A stretch of 64,000 bases of DNA from Bacteroidales bacterium (lineage in GTDB: Bacteria; Bacteroidota; Bacteroidia; Bacteroidales; UBA1402), in NCBI GenBank assembly GCA_021373135.1, contig JAJFTH010000003.1, positions 1,040,703-1,104,702 on the forward strand. Direction: 5' to 3'. Below the pieces are notes generated by a model. That model ran no database searches. It saw nothing but the letters and a program-made list of their open reading frames with translations, and was not told where the DNA came from. Made by a program: the position numbers and the translations under genes. Positions within the stretch are counted from its first letter, which is position 1; every line of letters starts with the position of its first letter. This document shows positions 52,734 to 62,359 of the stretch, in pieces.

Positions 52734-54078
52734 GTACCTGTTGGTTTGTTTGGGAATGCTTATGCTTCTGTTGAATGCAGATCTGTTAAATGCAAAAAGC
52801 AATAAGTCCATTCCATGTAAAAAGTCTGCTTCAACGGCTCTCATGTGGATTGATGCCACTGCCAATATTGAAAGATTCAATAATAAGGACACTATTGATT
52901 TTTATCTGCAAAAAATCAAAAAACTTGGATTTACGGATATTGTAGTGGACATCCGGCCCATATCCGGATATGTACTTTATGATAGTGAATATGCGCCTAA
53001 ACTCACAGAATTTCGTGGGAAACCGATCGTTTATACCTTTGATTATTTAGGCTATTATATAGAGGTAGCTCACAAAATCGGGTTGAAAGTACAAGCTTCC
53101 ATGAATACCTTCGTAGCGGGAAATAATTTTGTGGATAAGGGAATCATCTACGAACAAGGAAAATCAGAATGGGCATCCATCGTTTATCCTCCCGTAGTCG
53201 ATGGGAAATTCATTCCAATCACTCAGGAAAAACAGAAATATTCGGCCATGGTCAATCCTGTGAATGAAGAATTCCAGAAATATATCCTGAACATCTTTGC
53301 CGAGGTGGCTACAAAGTATCCCAAACTGGACGGAATCCTTCTGGATCGGGTGCGTTATGATGGATTTATAGCGGATTTTTCAGACTTGTCCCGTCAAAAA
53401 TTTGAGGAATATCTGGGAACGAAACTTGACAAGTTCCCGGACGATATTTACGTATGGAAAGAGGATGAACAGAAAAACCTCTATCCTCAAAAAGGCAAAT
53501 ACTACCTTCAATGGCTGGAATGGCGTTCAACTGTGATTCACGATTTTATGGTGAAAGCCAGGAAAACGGTGAAGGCTGTCAATCCAAACCTTTCTTTCGG
53601 AACATACACCGGTGCGTGGTATCCTTCCTATTTTGAGGTGGGTGTCAATTTTGCCAGCAAGAATTATGACCCGTCCAAGGAATTCGACTGGGCAACGCCT
53701 ACTTACAAGAATACAGGATATGCCGAACTGATGGATCTCTTTACCGTTGGGAATTATTATAAAAATATCACCAAGAAACAATATATAGCCAACAATGCTG
53801 CAGTCAAAAACGAAACGGACATGTATGCCAAGAAAAATATCTGGTATAGCGTGGAAGGTTCCTGCGAAAATCTTCGCACCATCATGGGCGGAAACAAGTT
53901 TCTGGGAGGCATACTCGTTTCTGATTTCTACAAGAATCCAAAAGGTTTGGCAGAGAGTATTGAAATGAATCTGAAGAAATCGGATGGAGTGATGCTTTTT
54001 GATGTCGTACATGTAATCGACAAAAATATGTGGAAAGAAGTGGAGGAAGGCATGCGTGCAGGCGGTGCCATTAAATAA
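52726..54078 (+). CDS. GHL10 (DUF187)-like secreted protein, copy 2
   Basis: 450 residues with a signal peptide ending LLNAKS (no lipobox, unlike copy 1). Same family motifs as the 49850 protein: LMWIDATANI, LGFTDIVVDIRPISGYVLY, FDYLGYYIEVAHKIGLKVQA, DGILLDRVRYDGF, LSFGTYTGAWYPSYFEVG and GTYTG-W pairing. It differs in having VRYDGF where copy 1 has YDYGRF, so substrate sites may differ. It starts within the second copy of the repeated leader module and is followed at 31 nt by the GH28-like gene. Soluble periplasmic versus surface lipoprotein location may split the work between the two copies. Confidence 0.87.
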   Translation: MKKYLLVCLGMLMLLLNADLLNAKSNKSIPCKKSASTALMWIDATANIERFNNKDTIDFYLQKIKKLGFTDIVVDIRPISGYVLYDSEYAPKLTEFRGKPIVYTFDYLGYYIEVAHKIGLKVQASMNTFVAGNNFVDKGIIYEQGKSEWASIVYPPVVDGKFIPITQEKQKYSAMVNPVNEEFQKYILNIFAEVATKYPKLDGILLDRVRYDGFIADFSDLSRQKFEEYLGTKLDKFPDDIYVWKEDEQKNLYPQKGKYYLQWLEWRSTVIHDFMVKARKTVKAVNPNLSFGTYTGAWYPSYFEVGVNFASKNYDPSKEFDWATPTYKNTGYAELMDLFTVGNYYKNITKKQYIANNAAVKNETDMYAKKNIWYSVEGSCENLRTIMGGNKFLGGILVSDFYKNPKGLAESIEMNLKKSDGVMLFDVVHVIDKNMWKEVEEGMRAGGAIK

Positions 54079-54109
54079 AATATACCTCTATTTGTCCAAG
54101 TAAACAAGT

Positions 54110-55630
54110 ATGAAATTTTTAACAATCATAGTATCATTTATTCTTTGTTTATGCAGTCCTTATGCTAAGGCTCGAAATGCAATGATTCCAAAAGATAGAA
54201 TTTGGTACGTGACTGATTTTGGGGCAAAAGGTGATGGGAAAACCATCAATACATCATCCATTCAACATGCCATTGACGTTTGTCATCAATCCGGAGGAGG
54301 AACGGTGAAAATGACTCAAGGGACTTATATATCCGGAACATTATTTCTTAAAGATGGAGTTCAACTTTATTTAGACGTCAACGCAAAAATAGGTGGAAGT
54401 GAAAATCAACGGGATTATCAAACAGTAAAAGGGTTGAATGCCAAAAAAGAATTCATGTTTGGTAAAAACGGAACTTTTTTAATTTATGCCGAAAACGCCA
54501 AGCATATTTCAATACAAGGCAACGGCGAAATTAATGGAAATGGCGATCAATTTTGGCAAAAGGAAATGCTTTCCGACTATGTCAGAAAACCAAAAGAATG
54601 GAGACCGAACGGATTAATTTGTTTTGTCAATTGCCAATTCATTAATATTGGTGACATTTTTTTAGTGAATTCTCCTTGTTACACGCTTTGGACTTTGGGT
54701 TGCAACGATGTTAAAATGAATGGAATAACAATTCGTAATGCTGTTGACGGACCTAATACGGATGGCATTGATGTTGATTGTTGCCTTCGCGTATCCATAA
54801 CGAATTGTAACATAGAAGGTGGAGATGATGCCATCGCAATTAAAAGTGATGGAGGAAAGTTGGGAGAGGATCGCCCTTGCGAAAATGTCGTTGTCAGTAA
54901 TTGTATTTTAAGTTCACCACCCGCCTGTGCCGTACGTGTCGGTTACGAAGGGGATTCACCCATCAAAAATTGCACTTTCAGTAATCTTGCTATCTATAAA
55001 AGTCATCATGGAATAGACGTTGTAAGTGTTTTAGCCAAGAGAGATCCACCGTTTCAAATGCTGAAAGGAACGAGAATTGAAGGTATTCAGTTCGACGATG
55101 TGATTATGGATGATGTTATACAGCCAATCTATTTATGGATGGGCAATGAACAAAAAGACATGGAATCTTCTGTTAGCATGAAAAACATCCGGATTTCTAA
55201 TTTGACTGCCACAAATTCCGGAGATAGTTTTATTGGAAGCTCCTTCGAAAAGAATATTGAAAATATCAATCTTTCAAACATTCATATAGAATCGATCAAG
55301 TCATTTCCAGAAAGCACGAATTTTTACAATAATGTATGGGGAAGTGAATATCCGTATACCTTTTACTTTAAAAATATTTCCGGGTTACATATCAATGAGT
55401 TGTGTGTCGATTTTTCTGATAGCGTTGAATATTGGAAACATGCCGTTTATTTTGAAAAATCAAAGGATGTTTTTTTAAGTAATTTTTCTGTGAAAGGGTA
55501 TGAGAAAATAAAATTGATTTCTCAGATAGGTGTAAGTAATTCTTCCATTCAAATACATGGATTTACAAAAGAAGAAGATCCTAAATTTATTTTTGCTGAT
55601 AAAAATTCTCAAATTATCATAAAGGATTAA
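54110..55630 (+). CDS. GH28-like parallel beta-helix protein
   Basis: 506 residues with a signal peptide ending AKARN. N-terminal pectate-lyase-superfamily start (WYVTDFGAKGDGKTINTSS) and parallel beta-helix motifs of GH28: PNTDGIDVDCC and GGDDAIAIKSDGG, which hold the Asp residues of polygalacturonases. However, where GH28 has the GHG His motif the sequence reads CAVRVGYEG, and the RIK motif is replaced by SHHGIDVVSV. So the catalytic Asp residues are kept and the His is not visible. It may be an atypical GH28 member or act on another sugar. Between GHL10 copy 2 (31 nt) and a NAGPA-type gene (49 nt). Confidence 0.85.
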   Translation: MKFLTIIVSFILCLCSPYAKARNAMIPKDRIWYVTDFGAKGDGKTINTSSIQHAIDVCHQSGGGTVKMTQGTYISGTLFLKDGVQLYLDVNAKIGGSENQRDYQTVKGLNAKKEFMFGKNGTFLIYAENAKHISIQGNGEINGNGDQFWQKEMLSDYVRKPKEWRPNGLICFVNCQFINIGDIFLVNSPCYTLWTLGCNDVKMNGITIRNAVDGPNTDGIDVDCCLRVSITNCNIEGGDDAIAIKSDGGKLGEDRPCENVVVSNCILSSPPACAVRVGYEGDSPIKNCTFSNLAIYKSHHGIDVVSVLAKRDPPFQMLKGTRIEGIQFDDVIMDDVIQPIYLWMGNEQKDMESSVSMKNIRISNLTATNSGDSFIGSSFEKNIENINLSNIHIESIKSFPESTNFYNNVWGSEYPYTFYFKNISGLHINELCVDFSDSVEYWKHAVYFEKSKDVFLSNFSVKGYEKIKLISQIGVSNSSIQIHGFTKEEDPKFIFADKNSQIIIKD

Positions 55631-55679
55631 TTGATAACTTGAGTTGAATCTTGTGGAAAAATAAAATATAAAAAAAACT

Positions 55680-56942
55680 ATGAAAAAGACTTTTTCCCCT
55701 TTCTATGCAATTTTTTTGGTAGCATTTTTAATTTCATGTGAACAGGAGAATCAATCAAAATCAATCGAAGTAGAAAAATTGGTTCTTGAGGTAAAAGCTG
55801 TTAATACAGATGCAGAAAACATCGTGATTGATAATTTTTCTCATTTTGTATCTTTAGAAGTTGTTAAAGGAAAATCGAGTATTGAACTGGAAATTTCACT
55901 TGCACCTGGTGTTACAATGGATACTCCTACTACTCTTAAAGCTGTCTATGATTTAAATAATGAGCCTTCCTTTGTTGTTAAATATCATGGAAATAAGATA
56001 AAATATACCATTAAATTTACGACCCGTGTTCCTGAATTTGATCCAACAGATAAAGGCTGGGTTAAGGACGAAACTTTCGGTACTTTGCCTGCTTATCTAT
56101 CCGTTTATAAATACAATAAAACTGTTGACGGAAAAGCTGTGAAAGCCTATTTAGCTGTTGCTGATATGAATGATCCGAAGGCAAGATTTACAGTTTTAGG
56201 AGAGTATCATTATGATACTGGTAGTTCTGTACCTACACCAACACAATTTTATGAAAATAATTCAAAGCCTGTTGTTGTTTTAAATGGAGGATATTTTTGG
56301 GATGGTTATTCTTTGGGATTAATTATAAGAAATGGAAAAACAATCAGTCTATCTCAAACAATGTTCTGGAGAGATTATAATGGAGCAAGTACTGTATATT
56401 ATCCTACAGTCGGCTCATTTGGCCAAAATGATGATGGCTCATTTTCAGTAAATTGGAGTTACCATACGGATGCAAATACGCTTTATACTTATACTTCGCC
56501 TTCGCCAAACAAAGCAGGTGAAAAACCACAACCAATTCCTTCAGCAACGTTTCCGACTGAAGGGAAAATATGGACACCAAAAGAAGCGATAGGTGCCGGA
56601 CCTATATTAATAAAAAATGGTGTGTATAAAAATTTATGGGAAGCCGAAATGTACGACGAATATAGTGGTGTTGGTCCTACGGGCAAGAATCCCCGTTCGT
56701 CGGTTGGATATGTGCCGTCAGGTTATCTTCTGTTTTTTGTTTGCGAAGGTCGATATATGACTTCACAAATTCCAGGATTAACTCTTGAAAATGAAGCCAA
56801 TTTATTATTGGAAATCGGCTGTACGGAGGCTCTTGCTTTAGATGACGGAGGATCTTCTTGTATGTTGATTAATGGGAAAGAAACTATAAAACCCAGTGAT
56901 GGGACACAACGTAGAATAACTAATGTGGTTGTACTTTATTAG
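55680..56942 (+). CDS. phosphodiester glycosidase family (NAGPA-like) lipoprotein, copy 1
   Basis: 420 residues, lipoprotein signal (VAFLISC, Cys20), N-terminal Ig-like DUF5018-type domain (about 25-120; VEKLVLEVKAVNTDAENIVI) and C-terminal NAGPA domain (about 130-420): VLNGGYFWDGYSLGLIIRNG, KEAIGAGPILIKNGVYKN, NPRSSVGYVPSGYLLFFVCE and LALDDGGSSCMLINGK. The family signature is normally NLDGGGSS; here the first Gly is replaced by Asp (DDGG), unlike the paralogue at 61079. Known members (human NAGPA) hydrolyse GlcNAc-1-phospho diesters. It is 8 nt before the DUF5009 gene. Copy 2 shares most motifs, so duplication is likely. Confidence 0.87.
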   Translation: MKKTFSPFYAIFLVAFLISCEQENQSKSIEVEKLVLEVKAVNTDAENIVIDNFSHFVSLEVVKGKSSIELEISLAPGVTMDTPTTLKAVYDLNNEPSFVVKYHGNKIKYTIKFTTRVPEFDPTDKGWVKDETFGTLPAYLSVYKYNKTVDGKAVKAYLAVADMNDPKARFTVLGEYHYDTGSSVPTPTQFYENNSKPVVVLNGGYFWDGYSLGLIIRNGKTISLSQTMFWRDYNGASTVYYPTVGSFGQNDDGSFSVNWSYHTDANTLYTYTSPSPNKAGEKPQPIPSATFPTEGKIWTPKEAIGAGPILIKNGVYKNLWEAEMYDEYSGVGPTGKNPRSSVGYVPSGYLLFFVCEGRYMTSQIPGLTLENEANLLLEIGCTEALALDDGGSSCMLINGKETIKPSDGTQRRITNVVVLY

Positions 56943-56950
56943 TCAGAAAA

Positions 56951-58363
56951 ATGAAACAAAGAGCTTATGCCTTGGATGCTTTGCGAGGATATGCCATTAT
57001 CACGATGGTGTTGTCGGCAACCGTTGCTTTCGGGATTCTTCCCGGTTGGATGTATCATGCTCAGGTACCTCCTCCAAACCATATATTTAACCCTGATTTG
57101 CCGGGGCTTACCTGGGTGGATTTGGTGTTTCCTTTCTTCCTTTTTGCGATGGGAGCTGCTTTTCCTTTCTCGATGGGTAAAAGGATTGAAAGAGGAGAAA
57201 ATCAGATTCATCTGGTATGGGACGCTGTTAAGAGGGGATTGCAACTCACTTTCTTTGCTATTTTTATCCAGCATTTCTATCCTTATGTGATTAGTGCCCC
57301 TCAGGATGCTCGTTCCTGGGGATTGGCCCTTCTTTCTTTCGCATTGCTTTTTCCCATGTTTATGCGCATACCGTTAAAGATGCCTGCCTGGATGCATACT
57401 TGCATTAAGCTCCTGGCGTATGTACTGGCTTTCGTCCTGATGGTTACGGTAAAGTATGCACAGGGGAGAACATGGAGTCTGGACTTTAGTAATATCATTA
57501 TTCTATTGTTGGCTAATATGGCTGTTTTTGGATCTATTGTTTATATTTTTACAAAGCAGAATCGTTGGGCACGGATCGCTGTTCTTATTTGTTTGATGGC
57601 GATTTTCCTGTCGGCCGGAACGGAAGGTTCCTGGGCACAAGCGGTATTCGATTTCACTCCGTTTCCATGGATGTATCAGTTCACTTATCTGAAGTATCTT
57701 TTCATTGTGGTTCCCGGTAGCATTGCCGGAGAATACCTGATGGAATGGATGAAACGTAGGGAAAAAGAAGAAGCGACTGCACCGGTTGAAGGTGACCGCA
57801 TGCTTTCAATCTTTTTTCTGGTATTGACAATAGGTATCATCCTATTGAATCTCTACTTTCTGTATTGCCGGTTGTTATTGGCAAATTTGATAGTTACCGG
57901 TTTCCTTTTGGCTCTCGGTTGCTTTCTTTTGAAAAAAGCGAAGAGTAATTATCAAAAGCTGTGGAAAAATCTTTTTTATGCCGGCTCTTATCTGTTGATA
58001 CTTGGGCTGTGCTTCGAGTCTTATGAAGGAGGAATTAAAAAAGATCCTTCCACATACAGCTATTATTTTGTTACTTCCGGACTGGCGTTCATGGCACTGC
58101 TGGCTTTCAACATTCTTTGCGACTTTTACGGATATGTGCGTTCCACAAAGTTTCTGGTGATGTCCGGACAGAATCCGATGATTGCCTATGTTGCCGCAGA
58201 TTTGTTTATCATGCCTGTTGCCAGTCTGATGGGAATAACTCCTCTGCTTTCCTATTTCTCAGTCAATCCTTGGTTGGGATTCTTGAGAGGAGTGATTATC
58301 ACTGCGTTAGCTGTACTGGTAACCATGTTTTTTACCCGGATCAAGTGGTTTTGGAGAACTTAA
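56951..58363 (+). CDS. DUF5009 membrane protein (heparan-alpha-glucosaminide N-acetyltransferase-related)
   Basis: 470 residues with about 10-12 membrane segments and no cleaved signal. The start YALDALRGYAIITMVLSA and WVDLVFPFFLFAMGAAFPFSM are the conserved N-terminal motifs of the DUF5009/NagX/HGSNAT-like acyltransferase group; later FLVMSGQNPMIAYVAADLF is also typical. HGSNAT relatives transfer acetyl groups across a membrane to amino-sugar ends. Placed 8 nt after NAGPA copy 1 and before the GH20 gene, which fits amino-sugar metabolism, but no activity is established for DUF5009. Slightly higher GC than the flanking genes. Confidence 0.88.
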   Translation: MKQRAYALDALRGYAIITMVLSATVAFGILPGWMYHAQVPPPNHIFNPDLPGLTWVDLVFPFFLFAMGAAFPFSMGKRIERGENQIHLVWDAVKRGLQLTFFAIFIQHFYPYVISAPQDARSWGLALLSFALLFPMFMRIPLKMPAWMHTCIKLLAYVLAFVLMVTVKYAQGRTWSLDFSNIIILLLANMAVFGSIVYIFTKQNRWARIAVLICLMAIFLSAGTEGSWAQAVFDFTPFPWMYQFTYLKYLFIVVPGSIAGEYLMEWMKRREKEEATAPVEGDRMLSIFFLVLTIGIILLNLYFLYCRLLLANLIVTGFLLALGCFLLKKAKSNYQKLWKNLFYAGSYLLILGLCFESYEGGIKKDPSTYSYYFVTSGLAFMALLAFNILCDFYGYVRSTKFLVMSGQNPMIAYVAADLFIMPVASLMGITPLLSYFSVNPWLGFLRGVIITALAVLVTMFFTRIKWFWRT

Positions 58364-58521
58364 ATGGAAAAGTCAATTTTAACCTCATGATACCCATTGA
58401 TTTATTTTCTATTTTTACACTAGTGTTTCATGATAGAGTGATATAGTACCAAATGATGGTTAAAATAAAATTTGTCGGGAATAGTCATGATCAATGTCCA
58501 GGTTTTCTAAATTTAATTCAA

Positions 58522-60984
58522 ATGAAAAACAAATTCAATCTTATTTTTCTCTGCTTATTCCTCGTCATTACAGGATATTTGCAAGCAAAAGTGATTAGTA
58601 AAAATGAGTACAATCTCATTCCGCTACCCAATCAATTAACAGCCAAAGAGGGACGCTTTGTCTTTTCCAACAAAGTAGTGGTGGAAAACGCCTCCACATC
58701 CAAAGAAATTCAAGCTGTTTCTACGGATTTTATAAAAAAAATAAAAGAGGTTAGCGGGTTCAATATCAGAGAAGCAATAAGTGCGGATGCCCGGACTCCG
58801 GCCCTGTGTTTCATTACCACCCCGGGAATGGGGAAAGAAGATTATCAACTATTCGTTACTCCAACGCGTATCACCATTACCGCCAGTGAAGTAAATGGAT
58901 TCTTTTATGGTATACAGACCCTTTATCAATTGTTGCCGCCGGAAGTTTACGGTAAAAAACAAGTTAAAGCCGATTGGTCTGTGCCTTGTGTAGAAATTAA
59001 AGACTCTCCCCGTTTCGCCTACCGTGGGTTAATGCTGGATGCTTGCCGTCACTTTGCGCCGTTGGATTATGTTTATAAGTTCATTGACATGTTGGCCATG
59101 CACAAAATGAACACTTTCCATTGGCATCTGACCGAAGACCAGGGATGGAGAATAGAGATTAAGAAGTATCCCAAACTGATGGAAATCGGTTCCACCCGAA
59201 AAGAGACCTTGGTTGGTTACTTTTTTGAGAATTATCCGCTCATCTACGACGGAAAAGAACACAAAGGATATTACACACAGGAAGAAATAAAAAAAGTGGT
59301 GGCATACGCTGCAAGCAAGCAGATTAACGTTATTCCAGAGATAGAAATGCCGGGGCACGCGTTGGCTGCCATTGCTTCTTATCCTCAACTGTCTTGTAAT
59401 CCGGACTCTACTTATCAGGTTTCCGGAAGATGGGGGGTATTTGAACAAGTATATTGTCCGAAAGAAGAAACTTTTAAATTTTTGGAAGATGTAATCGATG
59501 AAGTGCTGGATCTTTTTCCCAGTCCGTATATTCATATAGGAGGAGACGAATGCCCTAAAACGGCTTGGAAGAATAGCAGCTACTGTCAACAGCTGATCAA
59601 AGAGCTGAAACTGGAAGATGATACGGTTCCCAATGCGATAGACGGAAAAAAGCATTCCAAAGAGGATAAATTACAGAGTTACTTTATTACCCGGATGGAA
59701 AAATATATCAATAGCAAGGGACGCAACATTATCGGCTGGGACGAGATTCTGGAAGGTGGACTGGCTCCCAATGCAACTGTGATGTCCTGGCGGGGAGTTG
59801 AAGGCGGACTGAACGCGGCAAAAGCCGGTCATCATGCGATTATGACTCCCGGTAGCTATGCTTATCTGGACAATTATCAGGAAAATCCGGAGATTGCTCC
59901 GACCACCATTGGCGGATACATCACTTTGAAAAAAATTTATAGTTATAATCCCGTGCCGGCTGACGCCAACGATCTGGTAAAACAACACATTATCGGTTTG
60001 CAAGGAAACTGCTGGGCTGAATATATGCCTACGGTAGAGCGCAGGGATTATCAAATATTCCCCCGTGCCGTTGCCATCGCAGAAACAGACTGGACTTTGG
60101 ATTCCAATAAAAACTGGAAAAACTTCTGCGGACGTATGGCTGAAGAATTTCAACGTTTTAAAATATTGAATGTAAAAGCTTGTACCAACTTTTTGGATGT
60201 AACGATTGATACCCATGTTGATGATGGTATTTTAAAGGTCTATCTGGAAAATAATTATCCCGGAGCAACCATTCACCTGACCTTCGATGGTAGTGAACCC
60301 ACTACTGAGTCTACGCAATACAATGCACCTTTCCCATTAAAAGGCACAGGATCTTATAAAGCGGAGAATATGCTGATTAAAGCTGTTGCCTTTGTCAACG
60401 GTAAAAAAGTGGGGAAAGTAGCAGAAAAGAGACTTTACGGAAACTTGATCAGTGGAAAAAACTATATGGTTTACCCTAATCCTGGAGCGATGACCGGTGA
60501 TGTTTTCGGTCCGAATGATGAACTGGGTGGAGATAAAAAAACACTGGGATTGACCAACGGAAAAAGAGGATATATTCAAAGTTATACTCCTTGGGTGGGG
60601 TTCGGAATCAATGATAAATGCAACAACGAACTTGTTTTTACAGTGAAATTGGATAACCCTGCAAAGGTGAGCAAAGTGATTTTCGGAAGTCTGCACAATC
60701 CGGCTATGAGCATACTTACAGCCGGTGGAGCCGTTGTAGAGGTTTCATCAGATGGAACCAATTACCGGGAAGTAGCCAATGAAACCTTTACGCATCAGTT
60801 TGCACCTCACGGACGTCAGCGTTTTATGAATACCATGAACTTTGAACCGACAGAGGCACTTTTTGTAAAGGTGAAAATTAAAAGCGGAGGAATTATTCGT
60901 AATGGTATCGATTGTATGTCAAGTGTAAATCGTCCGGCAGTTTACACCGGTGATTTATTGATTGACGAGATAGAAGTTTATTAA
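58522..60984 (+). CDS. GH20 beta-N-acetylhexosaminidase
   Basis: 820 residues from the ATG at 58522 (signal peptide ending YLQAK). The frame opens at 58453, but that extension has no signal. N-terminal GH20b domain (about 30-170), then the GH20 barrel: YRGLMLDACRHFAPLDYVYKF, MNTFHWHLTEDQGWRIEI, IPEIEMPGHALAA and HIGGDECPKTAW with the catalytic Asp342-Glu343 pair. C-terminal region has an HEX/chitobiase-like section (IHLTFDGSEPTTEST) and an F5/8 type C-like domain (about 690-820). It releases terminal GlcNAc/GalNAc. Two gene-free stretches (158 bp before, 94 bp after) surround it; three TCATGAT repeats lie upstream at 58385, 58428 and 58485. Confidence 0.96.
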   Translation: MKNKFNLIFLCLFLVITGYLQAKVISKNEYNLIPLPNQLTAKEGRFVFSNKVVVENASTSKEIQAVSTDFIKKIKEVSGFNIREAISADARTPALCFITTPGMGKEDYQLFVTPTRITITASEVNGFFYGIQTLYQLLPPEVYGKKQVKADWSVPCVEIKDSPRFAYRGLMLDACRHFAPLDYVYKFIDMLAMHKMNTFHWHLTEDQGWRIEIKKYPKLMEIGSTRKETLVGYFFENYPLIYDGKEHKGYYTQEEIKKVVAYAASKQINVIPEIEMPGHALAAIASYPQLSCNPDSTYQVSGRWGVFEQVYCPKEETFKFLEDVIDEVLDLFPSPYIHIGGDECPKTAWKNSSYCQQLIKELKLEDDTVPNAIDGKKHSKEDKLQSYFITRMEKYINSKGRNIIGWDEILEGGLAPNATVMSWRGVEGGLNAAKAGHHAIMTPGSYAYLDNYQENPEIAPTTIGGYITLKKIYSYNPVPADANDLVKQHIIGLQGNCWAEYMPTVERRDYQIFPRAVAIAETDWTLDSNKNWKNFCGRMAEEFQRFKILNVKACTNFLDVTIDTHVDDGILKVYLENNYPGATIHLTFDGSEPTTESTQYNAPFPLKGTGSYKAENMLIKAVAFVNGKKVGKVAEKRLYGNLISGKNYMVYPNPGAMTGDVFGPNDELGGDKKTLGLTNGKRGYIQSYTPWVGFGINDKCNNELVFTVKLDNPAKVSKVIFGSLHNPAMSILTAGGAVVEVSSDGTNYREVANETFTHQFAPHGRQRFMNTMNFEPTEALFVKVKIKSGGIIRNGIDCMSSVNRPAVYTGDLLIDEIEVY

Positions 60985-61078
60985 ACGGATCATAATAACC
61001 GGTAATAACTTGTGGTTTTTCTGGAGCCTCTTAAGTTACTCATGTTATAATTTCAATAATCATTAAATATATTAACGT

Positions 61079-62344
61079 ATGAAAAAGAAAATCGTGCCAT
61101 TTTTTGTATTTCTGATGGCATTTATTTCTTCCTGTGGTAATGGTGGAAATGATCAATTGTCAGTAGATCAGTTGATTCTTGATGTGCAAGTCAAGAATAA
61201 TCTGAATGCACAAAATATTGTGATCGATAATTTTGCACATTTTATTTCTTTTGATTTCGGAAAGGGTGCAGATATCTCCAATGTTGAGTTGGAATTCACA
61301 TTGGCAGAAGGGGTGACCATGGTCTCTCCAAAAACACTTGATACAACTTTCAATTTTAATGAATCTCCATCAATCACCGTCAAATCAAATAATGTTGAGG
61401 CTAATTACAAATTAAAATTCAATTATTATATTCCGGATTTTGATCCATCTGAAAAAGGATGGGTACAGGACAATAGTTTCGGTACACTCCCTGAATATCT
61501 AACTGTGTATAAATACTCAGGAAATTTTGACGGGAAGTCGGTTAAGGCTTATATCGCAGTAGCGGATATGAATGATGCAAATGCCCGGTTTTCTGTTTTG
61601 GGAGAAGCTCATTATAACGCGCCAACTCCTACACCGATTCAATTCTATCAAAATAATTCGCAGCCGAAAATTGTCATGAATGGCGGATATTTTTGGGACG
61701 GTTATTCTTTGGGGTTATTGATCAGAGGTGGAAATACGATAAATGTAGATCAGCCGATGGTGTACAGAACGTATAATGGAGCAAGCACCATTTATTATCC
61801 GACAACCGGTGTTATCGGACAAAACGCCGATGGATCATTCTCTGCAAACTGGTGTTACTCTCCCGATGCCAATACAAAAACCATTTATACCTATACTTCT
61901 CCTTCTCCCAATAAGGTTAATGAAGCACCACAGCAGTTCCCATCAGCTACATTTCCAACTGTTGGAACCGTATGGGCTCCTAAAGAAGCTATCGGTGCCG
62001 GACCAATATTGATAAAGGGTGGCGTTTACAAAAATTTATGGGAAAATGAGATGTTTGATTCGGCCAGCGGTATTGGAGCAACTTCCACCAATCCGCGTTC
62101 AGCCATCGGCTATTTGTCTTCAGGTTATCTGGTATTTTTTGTTTGTGAAGGCAGGAACAAAACACCTCTGACTCCGGGACTGACTCTTCAGAATGTAGCG
62201 GACATGCTTCTTGAAATAGGTTGCACGGAAGCCATCAATTTGGATGGTGGCGGCTCTTCATGTATGCTTGTCAATGGAAATGAAACCATTATACCAAGCG
62301 ATGGCAGTCAGCGAAAAATAACAAATGCAGTTGCTATATATTAA
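61079..62344 (+). CDS. phosphodiester glycosidase family (NAGPA-like) lipoprotein, copy 2
   Basis: 421 residues, lipoprotein signal (AFISSC, Cys19). Same layout as the 55680 protein: Ig-like N-terminal domain (VDQLILDVQVKNNLNAQNIV) and NAGPA domain with VMNGGYFWDGYSLGLLIRGG, KEAIGAGPILIKGGVYKNLW, NPRSAIGYLSSGYLVFFVCE and the canonical INLDGGGSSCMLVNG. The motif is complete here, so this copy is the better candidate for activity. It follows GH20 by 94 nt and precedes the SGNH hydrolase by 15 nt. Expected to cleave sugar-1-phosphate diesters such as GlcNAc-P; substrate here unknown. Confidence 0.9.
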   Translation: MKKKIVPFFVFLMAFISSCGNGGNDQLSVDQLILDVQVKNNLNAQNIVIDNFAHFISFDFGKGADISNVELEFTLAEGVTMVSPKTLDTTFNFNESPSITVKSNNVEANYKLKFNYYIPDFDPSEKGWVQDNSFGTLPEYLTVYKYSGNFDGKSVKAYIAVADMNDANARFSVLGEAHYNAPTPTPIQFYQNNSQPKIVMNGGYFWDGYSLGLLIRGGNTINVDQPMVYRTYNGASTIYYPTTGVIGQNADGSFSANWCYSPDANTKTIYTYTSPSPNKVNEAPQQFPSATFPTVGTVWAPKEAIGAGPILIKGGVYKNLWENEMFDSASGIGATSTNPRSAIGYLSSGYLVFFVCEGRNKTPLTPGLTLQNVADMLLEIGCTEAINLDGGGSSCMLVNGNETIIPSDGSQRKITNAVAIY

Positions 62345-62359
62345 CTAAAATAAGAAATA

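Noticed and set aside
58385..58492. Three TCATGAT repeats upstream of GH20 as an operator
   Set aside because: TCATGA is a self-complementary hexamer with irregular spacing; no clear promoter lies nearby.
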